Assembly (NCBI GenBank): GCA_964627795.1
Contig: CAZVLF010000010.1
Coordinates: 1-64,000, forward strand
Direction of reading: 5' to 3'
From: CANDYO01 sp964627795
Lineage (GTDB): Bacteria; Pseudomonadota; Alphaproteobacteria; Rickettsiales; CANDYO01
DNA: 64,000 nucleotides
Shown here: piece after piece, positions 42,954 to 51,456 of the stretch
Layout of the letters: every line of letters begins with the position of its first letter
Numbering within the stretch: position 1 is the stretch's first letter
Position numbers and translations under genes: made by a program
Notes under the pieces: model-generated
Seen by the model: only the letters and a program-made list of their open reading frames with translations
Databases searched by the model: none
What the model was told of the DNA's origin: nothing

Positions 42954-44205
42954 AACGTTTGAAGATTAAAGATGCATTTGTTCCTCCAAATCCAAAAGAA
43001 TTTGAAAGAGCAATGTCCACTTTCTTTTCTTTTGCTCTATGAGGTACTAAATCAATAATAGTTCCTTCAGGCGGGTTATCAAGGTTTAGAGTTGGAGGAA
43101 CAATATTATTGTTTATTGCTAAGAGTGAATAAATAGCCTCTACACTTCCTGCTGCACCTAAAAGATGACCAATTGAAGATTTGGTTGAAGACATTGACAT
43201 TTTTTTAGCATTATCACCAAATAAACGTTGAACTGAACCAAGCTCAAGCTCATCTCCCATAGGAGTTGAGGTGCCATGAGCATTAATATAATCAACCTGA
43301 TCAAGATTAAGACCTGCTTTTCTCATTGCCATTTGCATTGCTCTAAAACCGCCTCTACCTTCAGGATGTGGAGCAGTTATATGATATCCATCTCCGGTTA
43401 AGCCATATCCAACTATTTCACCATAAATTTTAGCACCACGCTTTTTAGCATGTTCTAATTCTTCTAACACTATAACCCCAGCGCCTTCTCCCATTACAAA
43501 ACCATCACGATCTTTATCCCATGGGCGAGAAGCTTTCTCTGGAGTGGAGTTAAAATTAGTAGAAAGAGCTCTAGCAGCAGCAAAGCCTGACATACCTACA
43601 TTACAAATAGTTCCTTCAGTTCCACCAGCAATCATTACATCAGCATCCCCATACTGAATTAGTCTTGCTGCATCACCAATGGCATGAGCACCTGTTGAAC
43701 ATGCGGTAACTACGGCATGATTAGGCCCTGAAAAACCATATTTAATTGATAAATTTCCAGATACAAGATTAATTAAGCTAGCCGGAATAAAGAAAGGGCT
43801 TACTCTTTTTTCAGGTGTTTGAGAAAGCATAATAGATGTTTCTTCAATCCCTGGTAATCCTCCAATGCCTGATCCAATCATCACTCCAGTCATATCAAGA
43901 TCTTCCTGAGCGGTAGGCATCCACCCTGAATCTTCAATTGCAGCAATACCTGCAATCATTCCATACATTATGAAAAGATCCATTTTTTTAAGTTCTTTTA
44001 CTGGTAAGTAATTTGCAGGATTAAATTTTCCTTCGCCTTCACCATGCTTGATCTCACCAGCAATTTTGCATGGAAGATAAGTTGTATCAAATCTTTCAAT
44101 GGTTGAGATTGCTGATTTGCTAGCAATAAGCTTATTCCAATTTTCATCAATCCCAACTCCTAAGGGGGTTACAAGACCCATCCCCGTAACTACAACTCTT
44201 CTCAT
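42943..44205 (-). CDS. fabF: 3-oxoacyl-ACP synthase II
   Basis: This is a 420-residue condensing enzyme of fatty acid elongation. The catalytic triad is visible: Cys169 (TACSTGAH), His310 (NAHGTSTP) and His347 (SSIGHLLGA), with Lys342. GAGAG precedes the ATG. It heads the operon fabF-mltG-plsY-small gene and follows parE by 63 bases. acpP, often adjacent to fabF, is not in this window. Confidence 0.96.
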   Translation of the reverse strand: MRRVVVTGMGLVTPLGVGIDENWNKLIASKSAISTIERFDTTYLPCKIAGEIKHGEGEGKFNPANYLPVKELKKMDLFIMYGMIAGIAAIEDSGWMPTAQEDLDMTGVMIGSGIGGLPGIEETSIMLSQTPEKRVSPFFIPASLINLVSGNLSIKYGFSGPNHAVVTACSTGAHAIGDAARLIQYGDADVMIAGGTEGTICNVGMSGFAAARALSTNFNSTPEKASRPWDKDRDGFVMGEGAGVIVLEELEHAKKRGAKIYGEIVGYGLTGDGYHITAPHPEGRGGFRAMQMAMRKAGLNLDQVDYINAHGTSTPMGDELELGSVQRLFGDNAKKMSMSSTKSSIGHLLGAAGSVEAIYSLLAINNNIVPPTLNLDNPPEGTIIDLVPHRAKEKKVDIALSNSFGFGGTNASLIFKRYVS

Positions 44206-44268
44206 AACTAACTCTCTTTTGTTTAATGATTACTCAATTAAATAATACTAATTATATAAAATTTCAAG

Positions 44269-46254
44269 TTATAAATCCAGATTTTCTAAAACCGCTTCAC
44301 CTTTGATCTGTATTTGTTCTTGAATGAATTTGAACCTAAATTCAGGTTTTTTGCCCATTAGACGTTCAATAGTATCAGTAGCTTTTTCAGCTTCTTCAGC
44401 TAAAGATACCTGATATAAGCTTCTTGTTTTAGGATCCATAGTAGTTTCTTTCAGCTGTTTTGCTGTCATTTCTCCTAAGCCTTTAAATCTACCTACTTCA
44501 ACTTTACTTCGGCCAGCTTTTGCAATTATTTTATCTTTTTCTTTATCATTTGCTGCATAAAAAACTTTATCACTTATATTTATCCGATAAAGAGGAGGTT
44601 TTGCAATATATAAATGGCCATTATGTATAAGCTCAGGCATTTTTTTGAAAAAGAATGTTAGTAAAAGTGATGCAATATGAGCGCCATCAACGTCAGCATC
44701 AGTCATTATAACAACTCTTTCATATCTCAATTTATCTTCACGGTAATGGTTATTTGTTCCGCAGCCAAGTGCAGTTTCAAGATCAGTTAATTCCTGATTG
44801 GCTTTAATTTTATCATCATTACTACTAGCAACGTTAAGAATTTTTCCTCTTAAAGGTAAGACTGCTTGGTTCTCTCTATTTCTTGCTTGCTTTGCAGATC
44901 CTCCAGCTGAGTCTCCTTCAACAATAAAAAGTTCAGTATCTTTTCTATCCCTTTTACTGCAATCGGTAAGTTTTCCAGGTAATCGAAGTTTTTGAACTGC
45001 AGTTTTTCTAGATACATCTCGGTCACTTTTTGCGCTAAGGCGATTTTCTGCATTAGCAATAAAAAAGTTAGCAAGTAAATCTGCTTGGCTTCTATTGCTG
45101 TAAAGCCAGTGATCAATATGATCTTTAAGAGAATTTTCAACCAAGCGAGATATTTCTGAATTAACTAACTTTTCTTTAGTCTGCCCTTGAAATTGTGGGT
45201 TTGGAATGAAAATAGAAAGAATTCCACAAAGACCACTTAATATATCATCTTGGGTTATTAAATGAATTTTCTTATTTCCACCAATTTTATCGCAATATTC
45301 TTTTATTGCTTTTAAAATAACATTTCTTAATCCTTGTTCATGCGTTCCACCTAATGGAGTAGGAACTGTATTACAATATGAGGAAATAAAGCTTGCTTCA
45401 TCATTTATTATCCAGGAAACTGCCCATTCTATTTTCCCAGTAATGTTGGTATTTTTCATTTCTAATTTTCCTGAAAACACCTGATCAATTACTCTTTCTT
45501 GTTCTTTTAGTCGATCTTCTAGAAAATCAGTCAAACCAGCCGGGAAACAAATGATTTCTGATGCAGGTACTTCATCTGACTCAATCTCATTTTTCCAATG
45601 AATTTTAACTCCGCCAAATAAATATGCTTTAGAGCGAGCTAGTTTATAAAGTCGTTTAGGATCAAAATCAGTATGATCAAATATCTCATCATCTGGAGTA
45701 AAATTAACTATGGTACCATGAGTAAATTTTTTTATGCTAGTGGTTTGCCTAATAGGGTATAAAACTCTACCTTGAGAATATTCTTGCTCCCATAATATAC
45801 CTTCACGCGCTACCTGAATTAAAAGTTTTGATGATAATGCATTAACTACAGAAAGACCTACACCGTGAAGACCAGCAGAAGTTTGGTAAGTCTTATTATT
45901 AAACTTACCTCCTGAATGTAGCGTTGTTAAAATCACTTCTAATGCAGATTTATCAGGGAATTTAGGATGAGGATCTATTGGAATACCTCGGCCATTATCT
46001 CTAATGGTTATACTTCCATCTTTATTTAATGATATATGAATCTCGCTCGCATAACCAGCAATTACCTCATCCATTGAATTATCAAAAATTTCATTAACCA
46101 AATGATGAAGGGCATTTTTATCAACACCTCCAATATACATTCCTGGCCTTAATCGAACGGGCTCTAACCCTTCAAGTACCTCAATATTTTTTGCAGTATA
46201 ATCAGAAGTTTTAACTTTGGCGGAGGCTGTTTTTGATGAGAACAAATTATCCAT
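44269..46254 (-). CDS. parE: DNA topoisomerase IV subunit B
   Basis: This 661-residue GHKL ATPase subunit separates replicated chromosomes with ParC. The ATP site includes EIFDNSMDE (Glu/Asn), DNGRGIPID and GLHGVGLSVVNA. The TOPRIM domain begins FIVEGDSAGGSAKQARNR and has the DADVDGAHI metal motif. The EVLEGLEPVRLRPGMYIGG start and the QAVLPLRGKILNV block fit ParE better than GyrB. Length matches alphaproteobacterial ParE. Confidence 0.94.
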   Translation of the reverse strand: MDNLFSSKTASAKVKTSDYTAKNIEVLEGLEPVRLRPGMYIGGVDKNALHHLVNEIFDNSMDEVIAGYASEIHISLNKDGSITIRDNGRGIPIDPHPKFPDKSALEVILTTLHSGGKFNNKTYQTSAGLHGVGLSVVNALSSKLLIQVAREGILWEQEYSQGRVLYPIRQTTSIKKFTHGTIVNFTPDDEIFDHTDFDPKRLYKLARSKAYLFGGVKIHWKNEIESDEVPASEIICFPAGLTDFLEDRLKEQERVIDQVFSGKLEMKNTNITGKIEWAVSWIINDEASFISSYCNTVPTPLGGTHEQGLRNVILKAIKEYCDKIGGNKKIHLITQDDILSGLCGILSIFIPNPQFQGQTKEKLVNSEISRLVENSLKDHIDHWLYSNRSQADLLANFFIANAENRLSAKSDRDVSRKTAVQKLRLPGKLTDCSKRDRKDTELFIVEGDSAGGSAKQARNRENQAVLPLRGKILNVASSNDDKIKANQELTDLETALGCGTNNHYREDKLRYERVVIMTDADVDGAHIASLLLTFFFKKMPELIHNGHLYIAKPPLYRINISDKVFYAANDKEKDKIIAKAGRSKVEVGRFKGLGEMTAKQLKETTMDPKTRSLYQVSLAEEAEKATDTIERLMGKKPEFRFKFIQEQIQIKGEAVLENLDL

Positions 46255-46412
46255 ACTTCTAGTAATATAATTTAAATCGCTATTTTCACTTAATCATAGG
46301 ATTTTAGCTTTAAATAATGAAATTAGCAAGAAATGAAAATATTGAAAAATATAATATTCATAACTATATAAAATAAAATTTCACACCTAAGTTAAAAATA
46401 GATTAACTTAAT

Positions 46413-47027
46413 ATGCAAAATAGAAAAGAAATAAAAGCAATTATTTTTGATGTAGATGGTGTCTTGATGCATTCTTTAGATAAGAATGGTAGATTTTTGT
46501 GGTTGAAAGATATTGAGCATGATATTGGTCTTAAAAAATCTCATCTTGAAAAGATATTCTCTTATGAATGGATTGATTTAATAAAAGGAAAAGTTGAGAG
46601 TCTGAATTATTTGCAAAAAATATGGGCTGATGATAGTTTCAAAGATTTAAATCTAAAGCCGGAAGATTTTATTAATTATTGGCTTACTCATGATCTAGCA
46701 ATAAATATAGAAATGTTGGATTTAATAAGTAAAATTAGAATCCCCTGTTATTTAGGGGCCAATCAAGAAAGATTAAGAACTAAGAAAATTTTACAAAAAA
46801 TAGGTTACTATTTTGAAAATTGCTTTGCTTCATACAAAATAGGTTATATCAAGCCTGAGATTGAATTTTTTCAGCATATTGAAAATAAGCTTGAAATTCC
46901 AAGCCAACAATTGCTTTTAGTTGATGATATATTAGCAAATATTAATGCAGCAAGAGATTTAAAATGGCAGACATTTCACTATAAAAATAATACAGATGAA
47001 TTTAAGCAATTTATAGTAAATATTTGA
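46413..47027 (+). CDS. HAD-superfamily hydrolase
   Basis: This is a 204-residue haloacid-dehalogenase-type phosphatase. Motif I is AIIFDVDGVL (nucleophile Asp13, general acid Asp15), motif III Lys lies in GYIKPEIEFF, and motif IV is LLVDDILANINAA. The motif II Ser/Thr position is atypical (YLGANQE). The helical cap lies between motifs I and II. Substrate is unknown; a sugar-phosphate or phosphoglycolate role is possible. It stands alone. Confidence 0.87.
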   Translation: MQNRKEIKAIIFDVDGVLMHSLDKNGRFLWLKDIEHDIGLKKSHLEKIFSYEWIDLIKGKVESLNYLQKIWADDSFKDLNLKPEDFINYWLTHDLAINIEMLDLISKIRIPCYLGANQERLRTKKILQKIGYYFENCFASYKIGYIKPEIEFFQHIENKLEIPSQQLLLVDDILANINAARDLKWQTFHYKNNTDEFKQFIVNI

Positions 47028-47106
47028 ATTTAAAAATGCTTTTTTATAAAGGAGATAAAGTCAAGATTGGAATATGAACCTTGACTTTGTTATGTTGGAT
47101 GTGATG

Positions 47107-48948
47107 TTAGTGTTTTATAGGTATAATAAATGAAATTCTAGCGCCTACTTCCCCTGGCAGTATGTCATCAACCCAAATCTTGCCGCTATGAGATTGAATG
47201 ATTTCTTTCGAAATATTTAACCCTAAACCAATCCCTCCAGGGATTGTGCGGGTGGCGCTGCTTACTATAAAAGGTTCAAAAATAAAATCTTTTTCACCTT
47301 CTGGGATACCTATGCCTTCATCTTTTAGTGAGCACTTAATATATTGAGTTTCATTTTCATTATAGCTTGATACCTCAATAAAAATAGGTGTAGCTTCTTT
47401 GCTATATTTAATAGAGTTCATTAATAAGTTTCTTAAAACCTGTTGTATTCTTATTTTGTCACAAATTATATGTGTAAAATCATCTAAAAAAATCTCGCAA
47501 TGTATCTTGTTTTTATACATTAAAGAGAATTCTTGCGTTATTTCTTCAAATAAAGAACGCAGATTTTCCATTTTAAGGTTTAGTGTAAATTTACCCTCTT
47601 TAAACTTAGACATATCAAGCAAATTATTAACAAGATCACTAAGTCTGCTTGTGGCTTTTATCATTCCGTCTAAAAAATATAATTTTTCTTTATCGCTAAA
47701 TTGATAAAAATTTTCTTTTAATATTTGAGAACCACTTAAAATAAGTTGCATTGGAATCCTAATTTCATGATTCATATTTTTTATAAAAGTTTCTTTTGAT
47801 TTAAGAGCTTCAACTAACTCTTGTACAGTTCTTTCCAAATCAGATTTAAGATTTTTTTGATCGGTAATATTTATAGAAGTACCAAATATACCAACTATAT
47901 TATTATTAGAGTCTCTTAGTGGAATTTTTTTACTCAAGAAAAAGCGTGTGCCATCAGATTCTTCAGTAACATATTCTTGTCCTGTGGTCATTACTTTCTC
48001 ATCAACTTCTGTAACATATGCTGCATTTTCTTCGTCTAATAGATCGTAATTAGTCTTTCCAATTATATCATTCGGGCTTTCAACGCCAAAATATTTAGCA
48101 TGCTCAACGTTGCAACCTAAAAATATACCATTACGGTCTTTCCAGTAAATATTTCCAGGTGCGTGAGCTAAAATAAAATTAGTTGCTATATCTTTATATT
48201 CTTCTGCCTTATATTCCTCTGACTGAATATTATTTATGCTGGAATCGTGAGTTTTTTTTATGGTTAGCTTGACAGTGGTTGTAGATCCAATAGTATTACA
48301 AACTAACTTATTCCTAGCAACTATCATTGCCAAATTTGATCCTGAAGGATAAACGTCAAATTTGTAGCCAGTGCATGCCCATAAACAAGATACAGCTGAT
48401 TCTTCAAGCAAATATTTTATACATAAATCAAACACTATTTGTGGGTTTTTTAGATCTGACTTTGATCTTCTTTGTAGAAAGTCAAATGCAATTTGGTCGA
48501 CTGTATTTTTGTAAGCAGTATAATTATTATACAAATCATAAACTCGATTATGATAATATTCAAATTGTTCGTGTTGAATCCAATCATCCCATCTTGAAAT
48601 AATATAAGGAGTAGTTAATGTAGAAATAGTTGGCATATTGCGTTCTATCCAATCATCTCCTGCTTTCTTAGCGAGAGCATATATTTCTTCTTCGCTTTTA
48701 TCTTGGTGGTCAATCTGTAAAGAGTGGCGTTGTAAAGTGTCGCCAACTAAAATATTACAAAAGCTAAAATGCTTATCCACAAGATTTGTTGTAGCAATGA
48801 ATTTTCCGCTCTCATGATAGGGTTGTCCTACGCTAATACCCATTATACACCTGGAGTTTTTAAATTCTTTTTTTTGTTGTTCGTCAACTCCAGCAAAATA
48901 TGCCTTATATCTTTTTCCTTGGTCTAATTTATGATTTTGTTCTAACAA
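47107..48948 (-). CDS. Fusion of a cyclodipeptide-synthase-like domain with PAS and histidine kinase
   Basis: This 613-residue protein has three modules. Residues ~15-225 match the tRNA-dependent cyclodipeptide synthase (CDPS) fold: CIMGISVGQPY with the likely catalytic Ser39, a VGDT strand end, a YYHNRVYDLYNNYTAYKN helix, then KYLLEES with Tyr179 and Glu183, and VYPSG with Tyr200-Pro201. Non-Asn at the third residue after the Ser (Gln42) and Tyr-Pro at 200-201 are the marks of the XYP subfamily. A PAS domain follows (~255-365). The kinase has HisKA with His394 (NMNHEIRIP), N box (RNLLMNSIKYS), DEGIGIPEG and GGIGLGLNIS. It lacks a membrane helix, so it is cytoplasmic. It follows a CheY-like gene by 28 bases. 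Activity of the first module is inference. Confidence 0.82.
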   Translation of the reverse strand: MLEQNHKLDQGKRYKAYFAGVDEQQKKEFKNSRCIMGISVGQPYHESGKFIATTNLVDKHFSFCNILVGDTLQRHSLQIDHQDKSEEEIYALAKKAGDDWIERNMPTISTLTTPYIISRWDDWIQHEQFEYYHNRVYDLYNNYTAYKNTVDQIAFDFLQRRSKSDLKNPQIVFDLCIKYLLEESAVSCLWACTGYKFDVYPSGSNLAMIVARNKLVCNTIGSTTTVKLTIKKTHDSSINNIQSEEYKAEEYKDIATNFILAHAPGNIYWKDRNGIFLGCNVEHAKYFGVESPNDIIGKTNYDLLDEENAAYVTEVDEKVMTTGQEYVTEESDGTRFFLSKKIPLRDSNNNIVGIFGTSINITDQKNLKSDLERTVQELVEALKSKETFIKNMNHEIRIPMQLILSGSQILKENFYQFSDKEKLYFLDGMIKATSRLSDLVNNLLDMSKFKEGKFTLNLKMENLRSLFEEITQEFSLMYKNKIHCEIFLDDFTHIICDKIRIQQVLRNLLMNSIKYSKEATPIFIEVSSYNENETQYIKCSLKDEGIGIPEGEKDFIFEPFIVSSATRTIPGGIGLGLNISKEIIQSHSGKIWVDDILPGEVGARISFIIPIKH

Positions 48949-48976
48949 GATTAACCTCTTTTAATTATAAACAATT

Positions 48977-49363
48977 TTATGTTCCTAAAAGAACATCAAG
49001 CCTAGATAATAGCTGCATTTTTGAAAGTGGTTTAGGTAAAACGCAAGCTATATTTAAATCTTTTAAAAGCTCGATTTCTTGTGCTATTTTTTCGTGATAA
49101 CCAGTAAATAAAATTACTGGGGTTTGCTTAAAATAAGAATCTGCTCTTATTAGTCTTATAACCTCAATACCCGATATTTTACCCATCATGAAATCTACTA
49201 GTATTAAGTCAGGTTTATTTTGGTTGCTTTTAAGTCGCAACATTACCTCACTTGGATTCACTATTGAAGTTTGTTTATACCTAGACCCAAATAACATCAT
49301 TTCAAAAGACATATGGATTATTGGATCATCATCTATAATAACAATATTCTTTTCTGTATTCAT
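48977..49363 (-). CDS. CheY-like single-domain response regulator
   Basis: This is a 128-residue stand-alone receiver. Metal-binding Asp11-Asp12, phospho-acceptor Asp57 (LILVDFMMG), Thr87 (LFTGYH) and Lys111 (LPKPLS) are all present, so it should accept phosphate. There is no output domain. It is the first gene of an operon with the CDPS-PAS-kinase fusion (28-base gap), its likely partner. Output must pass to another protein by contact or phosphotransfer. Confidence 0.92.
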   Translation of the reverse strand: MNTEKNIVIIDDDPIIHMSFEMMLFGSRYKQTSIVNPSEVMLRLKSNQNKPDLILVDFMMGKISGIEVIRLIRADSYFKQTPVILFTGYHEKIAQEIELLKDLNIACVLPKPLSKMQLLSRLDVLLGT

Positions 49364-49677
49364 GACTCTATACTAGACCTAAATTTTTTAAAAATTTCCG
49401 CTAGGCGACTATTAATATATGTTAATTTTTTTATTCGTGCTAGTAAAATTTTTATTTACCAAAGTATTTTAATTATAATTTAGAAATATTGTGTCTTTTT
49501 ATAAAACCACACAACGTTGTAATTTTAATGAAGATATTAATTTTTTTGGACGGGTGGATATGAAAAATTGAATGTAGTAATAATAACATAATTGTTATGA
49601 ATTTTATGCCTATAAAATAGTTCACAAAAAAATTATAAAATGTATAACATCATTTAATAAAAATTATTATACAAGAT
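49364..49677. other. Intergenic region of about 315 bases
   Basis: This lies between mreB and the receiver gene, both on the minus strand. It should carry the promoter of the signalling operon. On the minus strand a TATAAT occurs in the stretch at about 49470-49480, but with no good -35. I see no clear terminator for mreB and no gene or RNA. Confidence 0.4.
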
Positions 49678-50718
49678 TTAGTCCTGTTTAAATAAAACAT
49701 GTCTTAATTTTTCTTTTTCTTCTAAAACCTTGCCACAACCACGAGCAACGCATGTTAATGGTTCATCAGCTACAAAAACTGGTAACCTAGTTGCTTCTCT
49801 AATCATATAGTCTAAATTATTAAGCATAGATCCTCCACCAGTCATAACTATACCTTTATCAACAATATCAGAAGATAATTCAGGAGGGGTACATTCAAGG
49901 GCAACTTTAATTGCTTCAATAATCTGGCTTACTGGTTCAATTAAGCTTTCAGAAATTTGATATTCGCTTAAGGTAATTTCTTTGGGAACTCCATTAATTA
50001 AATCTCTTCCTTTAATAGACATTAATTTACCTTGTTTATCAGCTGGAGGGCAAGCAGATCCAATTTCTTTTTTAATTTTTTCTGCAGTTGACTCGCCTAT
50101 TAATAGATTATGGTAACGGCGAACATAAGAGATAATAGCTTCATCCATTTTATCACCACCAACGCGAACAGATCTTGAATAAACTATTCCACCAAGAGAT
50201 AAAACTGCTACTTCTGTGGTGCCGCCACCAATATCAACAATCATCGATCCTGTTGGATCTGTAACTGGTAATCCAGCCCCTATTGCTGCAGCCATAGGCT
50301 CTTCAATTAGAAAAACTTCTCTAGCGCCAGCACTTTCTGCAGCTTCTTGAATGGCCCTTCTTTCAACTGGAGTAGAACCTGAAGGAACGCAAACAACAAT
50401 CATTGGGCCAGTAAAGCTTCTACGTTTATGAACAGTGCGGATGAAGTGCTTAATCATCTCTTCAGCGCTTTTAAAATCAGCAATAACTCCATCTTTAAGG
50501 GGGCGTTTAGCATCAATTTCAGCTGGCGTCCTCCCTAACATCATCTTGGCTTCATGGCCAAATGCATAGGGCCTGAAATAACCATTTTCTTTAATTAGCG
50601 CTACAACCGAAGGTTCATTTAATACTATGCCTTTATTTTTTACATAAACTAATGTATTTGCGGTGCCTAAGTCTATAGCCATATCAGAAGAAAGCAATCC
50701 AGCGAAACTTATAAACAT
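49678..50718 (-). CDS. mreB: Rod shape-determining actin homologue MreB
   Basis: This 346-residue bacterial actin guides lateral wall growth. Phosphate 1 is MAIDLGTANTLVYV, phosphate 2 IVDIGGGTTEVAVLS, and the adenosine motif MTGGGSMLNN. The start at 50718 (MFISFAG) is chosen because GTAGGAG lies just upstream; an earlier TTG overlaps that site. The usual partners mreC and mreD are not adjacent here. Confidence 0.96.
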   Translation of the reverse strand: MFISFAGLLSSDMAIDLGTANTLVYVKNKGIVLNEPSVVALIKENGYFRPYAFGHEAKMMLGRTPAEIDAKRPLKDGVIADFKSAEEMIKHFIRTVHKRRSFTGPMIVVCVPSGSTPVERRAIQEAAESAGAREVFLIEEPMAAAIGAGLPVTDPTGSMIVDIGGGTTEVAVLSLGGIVYSRSVRVGGDKMDEAIISYVRRYHNLLIGESTAEKIKKEIGSACPPADKQGKLMSIKGRDLINGVPKEITLSEYQISESLIEPVSQIIEAIKVALECTPPELSSDIVDKGIVMTGGGSMLNNLDYMIREATRLPVFVADEPLTCVARGCGKVLEEKEKLRHVLFKQD

Positions 50719-50781
50719 AACTCCTACCAAGAATTTTTAGTGATTTTAGTCTAGATTAACTTATTCTGCATATAGTTCAAG

Positions 50782-51435
50782 TTATATTTTTTGATTTGTT
50801 TTTTCCCAATCATGAGCAAAAATTTCAAGGCCTTTGTCTGTTAATGGATGCTCTATTAGTTGTCTAATTACTTTTGCTGGAAGAGTTGCTATATCTGCAC
50901 CCATTTTTGCGGATTCAACTACATGTATGGGATTTCGAATTGAGGCAACTAAAATTTCGGTCTTAAAGTTAGGGTAATTTTTATAAATTTCTCTAATCTC
51001 ACTAATTAGATTCAAGCCATCTTGGCCAATATCATCAAGCCTTCCAACAAAAGGAGATACAAAACTTGCCCCAGCTTTTGCAGCTAGAATTGCTTGAGAG
51101 GGTGAAAAACATAAAGTTAAATTTACCATTAATCCTTTATCAGAAAAAAACTTACATGCTTTTATTCCATCCATAGTCATCGGAAGTTTTATAGCAATAT
51201 TTTTGGAAATCTTACTCAGTTTTAACCCTTCCTCTAACATTGTATCAAAGTCATTTCCTATAACTTCAAGGCTTACTGGACCTTTAACAATTGAACATAT
51301 TTCTTCTGCAACTTCAAAAAAATTTCTGCCTGATTTAGCTATTAAAGAGGGGTTAGTTGTAACCCCATCTATAATGCCATATTCATTTAAGCTTTTTATT
51401 TCGTTAATTTCTGCAGAATCAATAAAGAATTTCAT
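50782..51435 (-). CDS. Transaldolase / fructose-6-phosphate aldolase-like (TalC)
   Basis: This is a 217-residue small transaldolase-family enzyme. The Schiff-base lysine is Lys83 in AIKLPMT; the GVTTNPSLIAKSG start and the ASFVSPFVGRLDD block are conserved. It could act as a transaldolase in the non-oxidative pentose phosphate pathway or as a fructose-6-phosphate aldolase; the sequence alone does not separate these. GAGGGA lies before the ATG. It is upstream of mreB on the same strand. Confidence 0.9.
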   Translation of the reverse strand: MKFFIDSAEINEIKSLNEYGIIDGVTTNPSLIAKSGRNFFEVAEEICSIVKGPVSLEVIGNDFDTMLEEGLKLSKISKNIAIKLPMTMDGIKACKFFSDKGLMVNLTLCFSPSQAILAAKAGASFVSPFVGRLDDIGQDGLNLISEIREIYKNYPNFKTEILVASIRNPIHVVESAKMGADIATLPAKVIRQLIEHPLTDKGLEIFAHDWEKTNQKI

Positions 51436-51456
51436 TTTTCCCTCTTAAGTTTTTTA

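Noticed and set aside
47107..48948. N-terminal module of the kinase as a MEDS/DcmR-type sensory domain
   Set aside because: The Ser39, Tyr179, Glu183 and Tyr200-Pro201 pattern and helix order fit cyclodipeptide synthases better, and no MEDS-type motif is evident.
50719..50730. Longer mreB start at 50730
   Set aside because: The extra codons overlap the GTAGGAG ribosome site that serves the ATG at 50718.
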